Assembly: GCA_937894955.1 (NCBI GenBank)
Contig: CALAXO010000036.1
Coordinates: forward strand, 1-14,956
Length of the DNA: 14,956 bases
Reading direction: 5' to 3'
Origin: an uncultured Clostridia bacterium
Lineage (GTDB): Bacteria > Bacillota > Clostridia > Christensenellales > CAG-138
The position numbers were made by a program, and so were the translations under genes. A model generated the notes under the pieces. The model made no database searches. It saw only the letters and a list, made by a program, of their open reading frames with translations, and was not told where the DNA came from. How positions within the stretch are numbered: the stretch's first letter is position 1; each line of letters begins with the position of its first letter. Below are positions 1-6,356 of the stretch, one piece after another.

Positions 1-1
1 A

Positions 2-376
2 GGTGAGGGCAGAGCGGTACGCCACGGTGAAGACGTACAACGACTTGAGCACGATATGAAGAATCTGCTGCTGCTTGTCCATATGCTTAACGAGCGGGGC
101 GACAGTGGACGTATAGATGCAGTGATCGACAGAATTGAAACAGAAATAAAGGCCGAAGCGGACGGCGGCATTCAAGAAAAGGAACATGGCGCATGCATTC
201 CGATTGAGAAATTTCGGACTTGCATCGGTCCTGCGGATTCGTGTGCGGAGGATGTTCACTGCGGGAACGGAGAATTTGCTGCAAACAACGAAATGAAACT
301 GCCCGTATCCCGCAATTATGCGGCGCAGGCCGTGACTGCATACAACAGGGCGAAGAACGGGGGAGGAAGGCTGTGA
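2..376 (+). CDS. Sensor-kinase paralogue 1, C-terminal part only (H-box, no ATPase domain)
   Basis: The gene is cut by the left window edge; the frame is open from base 2. The visible 124 codons match the C-terminal part of the next gene: a short linker, then RLEHDMKN with the candidate phospho-acceptor His at bases 50-52, then a helical stretch and an I-P-I-E-[KR]-F segment. In AgrC/HPK10-type kinases such an H-box precedes a GHKL ATPase domain. Here the protein ends about 108 residues after the His with no N-box or G-box. The stop TGA (374-376) overlaps the GTG start of the next gene, so the two are translationally coupled. The upstream part is presumably a membrane sensor, as in the paralogues. 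Function is inferred: a phospho-acceptor or dimerisation partner for a kinase supplied in trans, or a degraded kinase. Confidence 0.75.
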   Translation, partial: GEGRAVRHGEDVQRLEHDMKNLLLLVHMLNERGDSGRIDAVIDRIETEIKAEADGGIQEKEHGACIPIEKFRTCIGPADSCAEDVHCGNGEFAANNEMKLPVSRNYAAQAVTAYNRAKNGGGRL

Positions 377-1404
377 GTTCGGTAACTTTTTATAAAATCT
401 GCGAGCTTCTGCTGGTGGTCATATATGCATTCGGTGCGGACTATATGATGACATCCGTACTTGGACGGCGGTTTGTTCCAAAGAAAAAAATTCCGTTATT
501 TAATTTTCAGCGGCTGGCATACATACTGACTCTTGTGACAACATTCCTGTTTCTGTCGCACGAGAACACGGCATACACAACCGTGTATAAGCTTGTTATG
601 CAGTTTGCGATTGTCATATTCATGTATAAAGGAAAGTTCGCTCTGCGCGTTTTGATGGGAGCTGCTCATTTTTTCACGCTGTTCATAGGCGAATTCCTGA
701 GCCTGAATGCAATTTACGCACTCGGAATTCCGATCGAGCTGCTGTACATCAAATTCAGCTTCTGGGTTCTGATGTGCGATCTGCTTTCGTCACTGCTTGT
801 GTTTATTGTCGGCTTTATTGCACACAGAATAAGAGAATTCCCGACGAAGAGCCTCTTGTCAAAACAGCTGCAAAAACTTTCTGCTCTGCCGATAGCTGCC
901 GGTGCGGCAGTGATCGTTTTCTGCCTGCTTGAATACAGTTTCATTTCGCCGGGATTGCCGGTCGGCTGCGTTGCGCTTGTGCTCATTTCGGCGCTTGCGG
1001 TCGGAATCACGTTCCAATTGGATATTTTTTCGGAAATGCTGAAAACGCAGCAGCATGCAAGGGCAGCGGCGGCATCCGCGCAGGAAGCGCAGTTCGAACT
1101 TGAAAAAGTGCAGGAAACGGTACGTCACGGCGATGATGTGCGTCGGCTTGAACACGACATGAAAAACCTGCTGCTGATGATACATATGCTGAACGAACAG
1201 GGCGACGGCGAGCGCATCGATGCGGTGCTCAATGATATTGAATCGAAGATCAAGGTCGAAACGGACAGCAGCATTGCGGAATACGGACGAACAGTATGCA
1301 TTCCGATTGAAAGATTTTCGTCATATATAGGTTCCGACACCGGCAAAAAGTCCGAGAATGCCGGCAATAACACCGCCAGCACCAAAACGGAGGAAAATGT
1401 ATGA
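373..1404 (+). CDS. Sensor-kinase paralogue 2: membrane sensor with H-box but no ATPase domain
   Basis: A 343-residue membrane protein. I choose the GTG at 373: it has AGGAAGG (364-370) just upstream, overlaps the previous stop (GTGA), and gives an N-terminus that aligns with the third paralogue. An ATG at 220 would add 51 residues inside the preceding gene. About six or seven hydrophobic helices fill residues 8-215. A charged, Ala/Glu/Gln-rich helix (about 218-258), a likely signalling coiled coil, leads to RLEHDMKN with His261. The protein ends in a polar tail (Gly/Asn/Thr/Ser/Lys) with no N-box or G-box, about 130 residues shorter than the third paralogue. It therefore cannot bind ATP like a GHKL kinase. 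The His-Asp pair is intact, so it may be phosphorylated in trans by the third protein. The overall family (AgrC-like, quorum or peptide sensing type) is inferred from topology and H-box. Confidence 0.85.
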   Translation: MSSVTFYKICELLLVVIYAFGADYMMTSVLGRRFVPKKKIPLFNFQRLAYILTLVTTFLFLSHENTAYTTVYKLVMQFAIVIFMYKGKFALRVLMGAAHFFTLFIGEFLSLNAIYALGIPIELLYIKFSFWVLMCDLLSSLLVFIVGFIAHRIREFPTKSLLSKQLQKLSALPIAAGAAVIVFCLLEYSFISPGLPVGCVALVLISALAVGITFQLDIFSEMLKTQQHARAAAASAQEAQFELEKVQETVRHGDDVRRLEHDMKNLLLMIHMLNEQGDGERIDAVLNDIESKIKVETDSSIAEYGRTVCIPIERFSSYIGSDTGKKSENAGNNTASTKTEENV

Positions 1405-2828
1405 ACCTTTCAACAGTGCTCGGGATTATCGTTTCCTGTCTTTTAAACGCGGTTGCTGCATGGACGGTTGACTATTACGCAACCTCCCTGCTGAGCCGCA
1501 GAGATGTTTTCAAAACGGGACGCAAGCCGAAAATCTTTACGGTTCAATGGCTTGCATTCACGCTGATGCTGTGCGGATTTGCGCTGCTTCCGTCGGGTAT
1601 GAACGAAGTCGGGAAGTTTTCCGTAATATGCATCAAAGCCGTCGGCTATATCGTTCTGTTTGAACTGCTGTATGAAGGCAGCTTCCTTAAAAAGCTGCTC
1701 ATGGCGGTTACTCACTCTGTTATCATGTTGGGCGGAGAGTTCATCATGTCCCGTGCATTTATTGCAGCGGGTATGGATCCGTCGGAGTATATCCGTGCTC
1801 ACGGTTTGGTTCAGCATGTTGTTTCCGTGTTCATTTCCATGCCGGTTGTTGCAGCGGGGCTTGCAATGCGCCGTGTTCCGAACATGTGGTTCGGAAGCAT
1901 CACGGGTGTTCAGAAACTGAAGCTTTCTCTTCTGCCGATTTTGTCCGCAGTGCTGATGATACTGTTCCTGTTGATCGCATTCAACATCGTTCCTCTCGTG
2001 AGCACGGTTTCGGCATTGCTGATACCGTTTGCGCTGCTTACAATACTGAGTATAGGTTTTCAGTTCCGCTTCCTTTCAAAGATCTCCGTTGCGCAAAAAC
2101 AAATGGCTGAAAACGAAGAAGAAGCAAGAAGAGCACAGTTCGAATTGCAGCTTGGTGTTCAGCAGGCAAGCCATGCGGAAGATGTTCACCGCATCGAGCA
2201 GAATATGCGTGCAAACATCCGCAGACTGCGGAAGCTGAATGCCGAAGGAAAACGGGAGGAAATTAAAGAATTCATAGAAAAAATCACATATATAATGAAA
2301 CAGAATCGTGTTGAAATCCCGCTTTCCGGCGTTAGTGTTATTGACGAAATCATGTGGGCGAAAATCGATGCCATGAAGAAAGCGGGCATTGAAGCGGATT
2401 ATGAAACCGAAAAACTCAATGCGGAGGCCGTCAAAATATCCGATGCGGAGCTTTGCGCACTGCTTGCAAACGCACTCGACAACGCGATTGAGGGTACGCA
2501 AAGGCTTTTGGACGGGGAACCCAAAAAGATCTTCATTCGGATTCGACAGACGGAGTGTGCGCTTGAAATTACCGTGCGCAACCGCTGCGAGGCGAAGCAG
2601 ACTGTTGCAATGGCATTTATGCAGAGTGCGAAGCGCGCTGTCGGGAACCATGGCTACGGAATGGGCAACATGAAGCGAATCTGCCGCGAAAACGGCGGGG
2701 AGTTCGTTCCGAATGTTCAGAAGGGGGAGTTTGAGGTTTTCATTTCGCTGCCGTGCGGAAACGCACCTGCGGAGCATATGCGGGATGCGGAAACAAAAAA
2801 CAGCCGCATTACGGCAGCCGCAGGCTGA
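1401..2828 (+). CDS. Sensor-kinase paralogue 3: membrane sensor with GHKL ATPase domain and degenerate H-box
   Basis: A 475-residue protein starting at an ATG that overlaps the preceding stop (ATGA), with CGGAGG at 1388-1393. Residues 1-222 hold about six or seven membrane helices, followed by a coiled-coil-like helix (about 225-265). The position matching the catalytic His of the two upstream genes is Gln267 (RIEQNMRAN against RLEHDMKN); the next Asp is also changed, to Asn. The C-terminal GHKL ATPase domain is complete: an N-box around residues 350-366 (LLANALDNAIEG, Asn361) and a glycine-rich G-box GNHGYGMGN from residue 415. A GHKL kinase normally autophosphorylates the H-box His, so this protein should bind ATP but cannot use its own H-box. 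It may phosphorylate its neighbours, act as a phosphatase or scaffold, or be decaying. A tail of about 30 polar residues follows the kinase domain. Confidence 0.88.
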   Translation: MNLSTVLGIIVSCLLNAVAAWTVDYYATSLLSRRDVFKTGRKPKIFTVQWLAFTLMLCGFALLPSGMNEVGKFSVICIKAVGYIVLFELLYEGSFLKKLLMAVTHSVIMLGGEFIMSRAFIAAGMDPSEYIRAHGLVQHVVSVFISMPVVAAGLAMRRVPNMWFGSITGVQKLKLSLLPILSAVLMILFLLIAFNIVPLVSTVSALLIPFALLTILSIGFQFRFLSKISVAQKQMAENEEEARRAQFELQLGVQQASHAEDVHRIEQNMRANIRRLRKLNAEGKREEIKEFIEKITYIMKQNRVEIPLSGVSVIDEIMWAKIDAMKKAGIEADYETEKLNAEAVKISDAELCALLANALDNAIEGTQRLLDGEPKKIFIRIRQTECALEITVRNRCEAKQTVAMAFMQSAKRAVGNHGYGMGNMKRICRENGGEFVPNVQKGEFEVFISLPCGNAPAEHMRDAETKNSRITAAAG

Positions 2829-2894
2829 AAAACATAAGAATTCGCCGTTCGGTTCCGAAAGAAAACCGAACATAAAATCAATACCGAACCGCAA

Positions 2895-2935
2895 AGGCGG
2901 CGCAATTTCGGATATATCCGCAAAATGCGCCGCCT
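2895..2935 (+). terminator. Long hairpin after the kinase operon
   Basis: AGGCGGCGCA (2895-2904) pairs perfectly with TGCGCCGCCT (2926-2935). Inside, TTT pairs with AAA, and a perfect palindrome CGGATATATCCG (2909-2920) caps the stem, so nearly the whole 41 bases fold. It lies 67 bases after the kinase stop and just before the ptb promoter. No U-run follows, so it is either a weak or factor-dependent terminator or an mRNA 3'-end stabiliser. The structure is clear; the role is inferred. Confidence 0.6.
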
Positions 2936-2940
2936 GTCTA

Positions 2941-2969
2941 TTGCGCATTGGTCAAAAAGATAGTAAAAT
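2941..2969 (+). promoter_or_regulatory. Candidate sigma-A promoter for ptb-buk
   Basis: TTGCGC (2941-2946) is spaced 17 bases from TAAAAT (2964-2969), which matches the -10 consensus at five of six positions. It starts a few bases after the preceding hairpin and 63 bases ahead of the ptb start codon. The -35 match is only partial. Confidence 0.5.
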
Positions 2970-3031
2970 AAACCTGAAAAACAGTGCCGATGCAATTCGG
3001 CATGAACCAAACAAAAAAACGGAGGCATAAT

Positions 3032-3940
3032 ATGACCGTTAAAACTTTTGACGAACTCGTTGCCAAGGTTAAATCCGGCAAAAAATCAACAGTTGCACTC
3101 GTTTGCGCAAATGACGCACACGCACTTGAAGCCGTTATTCACGCAAGCGATCTTGTGGACGCCGTACTCGTTGTTGAGGCGGACAAGCTCGACGAACTGA
3201 AGGCTCTTCTCGTTTCTCTCGGCAAGAATCCCGATGATTTCGCAATCGAAGTTGTTCCCGAGGGTATGCACCCCAGCGTATGTGCCGCGAAGCTCATTCA
3301 TGCGGGCAAGGCGGATTTCCTCATGAAGGGCAAGATCATGACGGGCAATCTGCTCAAGGGCGTTCTTTCACCCGACGCGGATCTGCGCACCGGTTCCCTC
3401 ATGAGTCACGTCATGCTGTTTGAAGTGCCCGGCTATCATAAGCTCCTCGGTGTTACCGACGGAGGCATGTGCACCTATCCCGACCTTGAAAAGAAAGTCG
3501 GCATCGTTAAGAACGCCGTTCGGTTCTTCCACAAAATCGGAGTTGAGAAGCCCAACGTTGCTGCGCTTTGCGCAATCGAAACTGTCAACCCCAAAATGCA
3601 GGAAACCGTTGACGGTGCAGAGCTTAAGCGCATGAGCCTTGCGGGCGAACTCGGCGAATGCTATGTTGAAGGCCCCATCAGCTATGACCTTGCAATGGTT
3701 CCCGAGCTTTCCGCCGTAAAGGGCTACACCGCCTGCCCCTGCTGCGGCGATTTTGACATTCTTCTCGTTCCCGAAATTGTTGTCGGCAATGTCCTCGGCA
3801 AGTGTCTGACCTACACTTGCGGCGGCAGAATGGCCGGCATCGTTATGGGCTGCAAGGTTCCCATCGTGCTCACCAGCCGCGGTTCCAGTGCGGAAGAAAA
3901 GTATTACTCTCTCGCAATGGGCGCGGGCTTTGTCGGCTGA
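3032..3940 (+). CDS. ptb: Phosphate butyryltransferase
   Basis: A 302-residue cytoplasmic enzyme that converts butyryl-CoA plus phosphate to butyryl-phosphate plus CoA. The length is usual for Ptb. Family features visible are the K-G-K-I-M-T-G-N-L-L-K-G segment, the R-T-G-S-L-M-S-H-V block and the D-G-G-M-C-T-Y-P region typical of phosphate acetyl/butyryltransferases, and a buk gene directly downstream. The ATG at 3032 is chosen because CGGAGG (3020-3025) lies just upstream; an in-frame ATG at 2984 lacks a ribosome binding site. Buk begins 33 bases after the stop, so the two form an operon. All 13 proline codons are CCC, unlike the CCG-rich kinase genes upstream, suggesting high expression. 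Substrate could also be a branched or other short acyl-CoA, since no other butyrate-pathway gene is nearby. Confidence 0.93.
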   Translation: MTVKTFDELVAKVKSGKKSTVALVCANDAHALEAVIHASDLVDAVLVVEADKLDELKALLVSLGKNPDDFAIEVVPEGMHPSVCAAKLIHAGKADFLMKGKIMTGNLLKGVLSPDADLRTGSLMSHVMLFEVPGYHKLLGVTDGGMCTYPDLEKKVGIVKNAVRFFHKIGVEKPNVAALCAIETVNPKMQETVDGAELKRMSLAGELGECYVEGPISYDLAMVPELSAVKGYTACPCCGDFDILLVPEIVVGNVLGKCLTYTCGGRMAGIVMGCKVPIVLTSRGSSAEEKYYSLAMGAGFVG

Positions 3941-3973
3941 GTCTCGGTAATCGCTTAAATTACGGAAACATCT

Positions 3974-5062
3974 ATGGAGAACAAAAAAGCTGAAAGAATC
4001 CTCGTTATCAACCCTGGTTCAACTTCAACGAAAATCGCGGTTTTTGACGACGATAAACAGATAATGGCTCAGACGATACGTCACCCGCTGGATGAAGTTA
4101 AGGCGTTTTCGTGGGTCATGGATCAGTTTGATTACCGCATGGAGCACATCAATGCCGCTCTTGAAGCTGCGGGAATCGACAAGTCCACCCTCACCTGTGT
4201 TATGGCGCGCGGCGGGCTGCTGCCCCCCGTACCTTCCGGTGCATTCAATGTCAACAAGGATATGATCGACTATTTCTATGCAGCGAAGGTAAACGTTCAT
4301 ATTTCAAACCTTGCGTGCGTGCTTGCGGATGCAATTGCGCGTCCCCTCGGCATTCCCGCAATGGTCTATGACCCCGTTGCCGTGGATGAGCTTGAGGATG
4401 TTGCAAGAATCACCGGTATGCCCGAAATTTCAAAGGCAAGCCGCGGGCATGTGCTCAACAGCCGCGCAATGGCGAGAAAATGCGCCGAAGAGATTCTCGG
4501 CAAAAAACTCGAAGACTGCACGATAATTGTTGACCATATCGGCGGCGGCTGCTCCACATGGCTCGTTCATAAAGGACGCTGCATCGATTGCTACAGCGAT
4601 GACGATGCCGGGTTCGCACCCGAACGCTGCGGCAAAATTCAGGCGATGGAGCTTGCAATGCTTTGCTACAGCGGAAAATACACAAAGGCTGAGATGAGCC
4701 GCTATATACGCGGAAAGTCCGGCCTGTCGGCTCTGCTCGGAACAAGCGATGCAATCGAGGTTGAGCGCATGATCAAATCGGGCGATGAACACGCACGCCT
4801 TGTTTACGATGCAATGGCACGCGGCCACGCAAAGGGCATTGCGGATCTTGCGAGCGTTGTCTGCGGCAAGGTTGACAGGATCGTTATTACCGGCGGGCTT
4901 GCCAACAGCAGGATGCTGATGGACATGATTCGCCCCCACGTTGAGTGGATCGCTCCGATGGAAGTCATGGCGGGCGAATTCGAAATGGAAGCGCTTGCGG
5001 CGGGCGGTCTGCGCGTGCTGCGCGGTGAAGAAAAAGCGCACGATTTCGTTTGGAATCGATAA
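3974..5062 (+). CDS. buk: Butyrate kinase
   Basis: A 362-residue enzyme of the acetate/butyrate kinase branch of the ASKHA superfamily. It transfers phosphate from butyryl-phosphate to ADP, giving butyrate and ATP, the last energy-yielding step after Ptb. Visible motifs are the N-terminal phosphate-binding loop INPGSTSTK (residues 12-20), an A-R-G-G motif, the central V-D-H-I-G-G-G segment matching the family's H-L-G-G-G loop, and the adenosine motif V-I-T-G-G-L-A-N-S near residue 310. The length fits the family. The start ATG at 3974 has only a weak upstream GGAA, which suggests coupling to ptb translation. Branched-chain acyl kinases are very similar in sequence, so substrate preference is not settled by sequence alone. 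Confidence 0.93.
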   Translation: MENKKAERILVINPGSTSTKIAVFDDDKQIMAQTIRHPLDEVKAFSWVMDQFDYRMEHINAALEAAGIDKSTLTCVMARGGLLPPVPSGAFNVNKDMIDYFYAAKVNVHISNLACVLADAIARPLGIPAMVYDPVAVDELEDVARITGMPEISKASRGHVLNSRAMARKCAEEILGKKLEDCTIIVDHIGGGCSTWLVHKGRCIDCYSDDDAGFAPERCGKIQAMELAMLCYSGKYTKAEMSRYIRGKSGLSALLGTSDAIEVERMIKSGDEHARLVYDAMARGHAKGIADLASVVCGKVDRIVITGGLANSRMLMDMIRPHVEWIAPMEVMAGEFEMEALAAGGLRVLRGEEKAHDFVWNR

Positions 5063-5118
5063 ATGCGCTGTTAATTGATGCCGAACAACGGTCACTGCTT
5101 ATGCCGTTGAATGCGGGT

Positions 5119-5145
5119 GCCGTTCCTGTGCGGCGCACGGACGGC
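5119..5145 (+). terminator. Hairpin downstream of buk
   Basis: GTGCG and CGCAC pair around a single G, and the stem extends through TCC/GGA and GCCG/CGGC with single T bulges. This gives about twelve base pairs, 57 bases past the buk stop. There is no U-run after it, so it may be a weak terminator or a 3'-stabilising hairpin. Apart from this I see no gene between buk and trxA. Confidence 0.4.
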
Positions 5146-5267
5146 CGAAGTGAAAACAGCGGGTATTGATTTGTGTTGCCTGTTAAATTTATTTGCCGAA
5201 TTGCAGCCGGCCATGAATCAAGAGCTCGCAAACAGAGAACTTTATAAATCGAAAGGAGCTTTTTGCA

Positions 5268-5582
5268 ATGGAACTTGAACTCACTCTTGATAACTTTGAT
5301 GCCGAGATCGGCAAATCGACTCCGATACTCGTTGACTTCTGGGCTGCATGGTGCGGCCCGTGCAGGATGCTTTCGGGCGTTATCCAACAGCTTGCGAACG
5401 AAAGCAACGGAAGCTATCGCGTCGGCAAGGTTAACGTTGACGAACAGCCGGAACTTGCAAAGCGTTTCGGTATTGCAAGCATTCCGACCGTAATCCTGTT
5501 CAGGAACGGCGAGGCGATTCAAAAGCAAATGGGCGTTGCGCCCAAAGCAGCATTTCTTAACATGCTTCAGGAAGCAAAGTAA
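5268..5582 (+). CDS. trxA: Thioredoxin
   Basis: A 104-residue classical thioredoxin: a small cytoplasmic dithiol protein that reduces disulfides in ribonucleotide reductase, peroxidases and other partners. The active site WCGPC is present with Cys29 and Cys32, in the usual D-F-W-A-x-W-C-G-P-C context. The conserved cis-proline follows in A-S-I-P-T, and the C-terminal helix region is intact. The length is typical. The ATG at 5268 has AAAGGAG at 5252-5258. It is transcribed alone, with hairpins on both sides. Its likely electron donor, thioredoxin reductase, is encoded at 9116-10066. A second thioredoxin-fold domain sits at the C-terminus of NrdD (11537-13972). Confidence 0.95.
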   Translation: MELELTLDNFDAEIGKSTPILVDFWAAWCGPCRMLSGVIQQLANESNGSYRVGKVNVDEQPELAKRFGIASIPTVILFRNGEAIQKQMGVAPKAAFLNMLQEAK

Positions 5583-5583
5583 A

Positions 5584-5601
5584 TTCCGACTTTTGTCGGA
5601 A
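5584..5601 (+). terminator. Short hairpin just after trxA
   Basis: TTCCGAC (5584-5590) and GTCGGAA (5595-5601) form a perfect seven-base-pair stem with a TTTT loop, starting two bases after the stop codon. No U-run follows, so alone it is unlikely to terminate efficiently; it may protect the mRNA end. Confidence 0.4.
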
Positions 5602-5643
5602 AAGCAGGTTATTCGGAACACTCCGGACGGCCTTAAGCAAATA

Positions 5644-5679
5644 CATTCTGCCGGGCTGCTTTTTCGACCCGGCAGAATG
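5644..5679 (+). terminator. 12-bp perfect hairpin downstream of trxA
   Basis: CATTCTGCCGGG (5644-5655) pairs perfectly with CCCGGCAGAATG (5668-5679) across a 12-base loop containing five T residues. There is no 3' U-run. It is the second of three consecutive hairpins after trxA. Confidence 0.45.
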
Positions 5680-5682
5680 GCG

Positions 5683-5721
5683 GAGCGGAAACACGACGGA
5701 AGCCGTGTTTCCGCTCTTTTT
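5683..5721 (+). terminator. Rho-independent terminator for trxA
   Basis: GAGCGGAAACACG (5683-5695) pairs perfectly with CGTGTTTCCGCTC (5704-5716), an eight-base loop between them, followed at once by TTTTT (5717-5721). This is a textbook intrinsic terminator on the + strand. The reverse orientation has no U-run, so it would not stop transcription from the convergent small gene at 5843-6037. Confidence 0.9.
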
Positions 5722-5784
5722 GGCTCTGGAACGGGGAAACAGCTGTAAACCGTTTGTTAATTGTTCAATACCAACAGTCGGGTT

Positions 5785-5816
5785 CCTGCGTTCCGCAGGC
5801 TGCCGAGTATTCGGCA
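5785..5816 (-). terminator. Paired hairpins after the small minus-strand gene
   Basis: Two six-base-pair hairpins lie in tandem downstream of the minus-strand stop: TGCCGA/TCGGCA (5801-5806 and 5811-5816) and CCTGCG/CGCAGG (5785-5790 and 5794-5799). Neither has a clear U-run on the minus strand. A transcript-end role for the gene at 5843-6037 is inferred from position only. Confidence 0.3.
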
Positions 5817-5842
5817 CAGAGCTTTAAAAATGCAGATGAAGT

Positions 5843-6037
5843 TCAGCGTGAAATAAAACAGATGCAGAACATCAGCACAGCAATTATAAGTATCAGCACC
5901 CATTGCGGGGCAAGCAGCAGCAGCACCGCAACGGCGGTTATGCAGAGCAGTGAGAGCAGCAGCGACACGACAAAGCGCGGAACTCTGCGCTTTCTGTAAT
6001 GTGCACGCCTGTTGCAGGGTCTGAAGGTGAAAATCAT
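5843..6037 (-). CDS. Small two-helix membrane protein of unknown function
   Basis: A 64-residue protein I do not recognise. The N-terminal 20 or so residues are strongly basic (several Arg, His and Lys). Two hydrophobic segments follow, about residues 23-44 and 46-62, ending I-S-R at the stop. By the positive-inside rule the N-terminus should face the cytoplasm and the protein should form a helical hairpin. The ATG at 6037-6035 is chosen because GGAAAGG lies about nine bases upstream on that strand; longer in-frame starts lack such a site. A perfect TATAAT box (6148-6143) lies upstream. It is convergent with trxA and divergent from mreB. The membrane-like composition and expression signals argue that it is real. 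Confidence 0.6.
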   Translation of the reverse strand: MIFTFRPCNRRAHYRKRRVPRFVVSLLLSLLCITAVAVLLLLAPQWVLILIIAVLMFCICFISR

Positions 6038-6142
6038 TATGAACATCCTTTCCAAGCTGTTTAAGACAGGGGGAAGACGAAATCGAAAGCAGGATTTGCA
6101 CCCCTTGCAAAAGCATATTCGCCGAATTTTCAATACTTACCG

Positions 6143-6148
6143 ATTATA
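6143..6148 (-). promoter_or_regulatory. -10 box for the small membrane-protein gene
   Basis: The minus strand reads TATAAT here, about 106 bases before the small gene's start codon. No good -35 hexamer sits 17 bases upstream; instead there is a long A/T run (6162-6179), which could act as an UP-like element. The -10 match is perfect and the rest is inference. Confidence 0.4.
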
Positions 6149-6192
6149 TCGAAAAATGTTTAAATTTTTTTTAAAAAAAGCCGCATTCACTA

Positions 6193-6222
6193 TTGTATTG
6201 GAACGCGGATTGATGTTAAAAT
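6193..6222 (+). promoter_or_regulatory. Candidate mreB promoter
   Basis: TTGTAT (6193-6198) and TAAAAT (6217-6222) are separated by 18 bases, about 135 bases ahead of the mreB start codon. The -10 matches at five of six positions and the -35 at four. This is the best plus-strand candidate in the intergenic region. Confidence 0.35.
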
Positions 6223-6323
6223 AATAGCATATGGGTATTTTTGCACTCAAATATCATTCGGCGGTTTTGCAACGATATACGGTGTGAAAACTCCCTGAAA
6301 AGCTGTAACTACAATGAACTTCC

Positions 6324-6339
6324 CCCGACTTCGGGTTTT
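6324..6339 (+). promoter_or_regulatory. Short GC hairpin with T-run in the mreB leader
   Basis: CCCGA (6324-6328) pairs with TCGGG (6331-6335) around CT, followed by TTTT (6336-6339) and then the AGGAG ribosome binding site. The layout resembles a small terminator or attenuator placed directly before mreB, but the stem is only five base pairs. Confidence 0.3.
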
Positions 6340-6356
6340 GTTAGGAGTTAAAAATA

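Larger units (their letters stand above)
6038..6356. other. Divergent intergenic region between small membrane gene and mreB
   Basis: This 319-base stretch has no convincing gene. It holds the minus-strand TATAAT box, an A/T-rich block at 6153-6179, a weak plus-strand promoter candidate (6193-6222), and a short hairpin ahead of the mreB ribosome binding site (6324-6339). A plus-strand reading frame at 6012-6224 lacks a ribosome binding site and looks like chance. Confidence 0.6.

Noticed and set aside
220..372. N-terminal extension of sensor-kinase paralogue 2 from an ATG at 220
   Set aside because: It lies inside the preceding gene, has no ribosome binding site and adds a Cys/Arg-rich stretch absent from the paralogues; the GTG at 373 with AGGAAGG and stop overlap is better.
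2076..2948. Long minus-strand frame of 290 codons opposite kinase 3
   Set aside because: It is antisense to an unmistakable GHKL domain, has no ribosome binding site and its composition (Arg/Phe/Cys/His-rich) is typical of a shadow frame.
4430..5621. Two long minus-strand frames opposite buk and trxA
   Set aside because: They mirror well-identified genes, lack start signals and show shadow-frame composition.
6012..6224. Plus-strand 70-codon frame in the mreB upstream region
   Set aside because: No ribosome binding site, very Lys/Arg/Phe-rich because it crosses an A/T run, and it overlaps the better supported minus-strand small gene.
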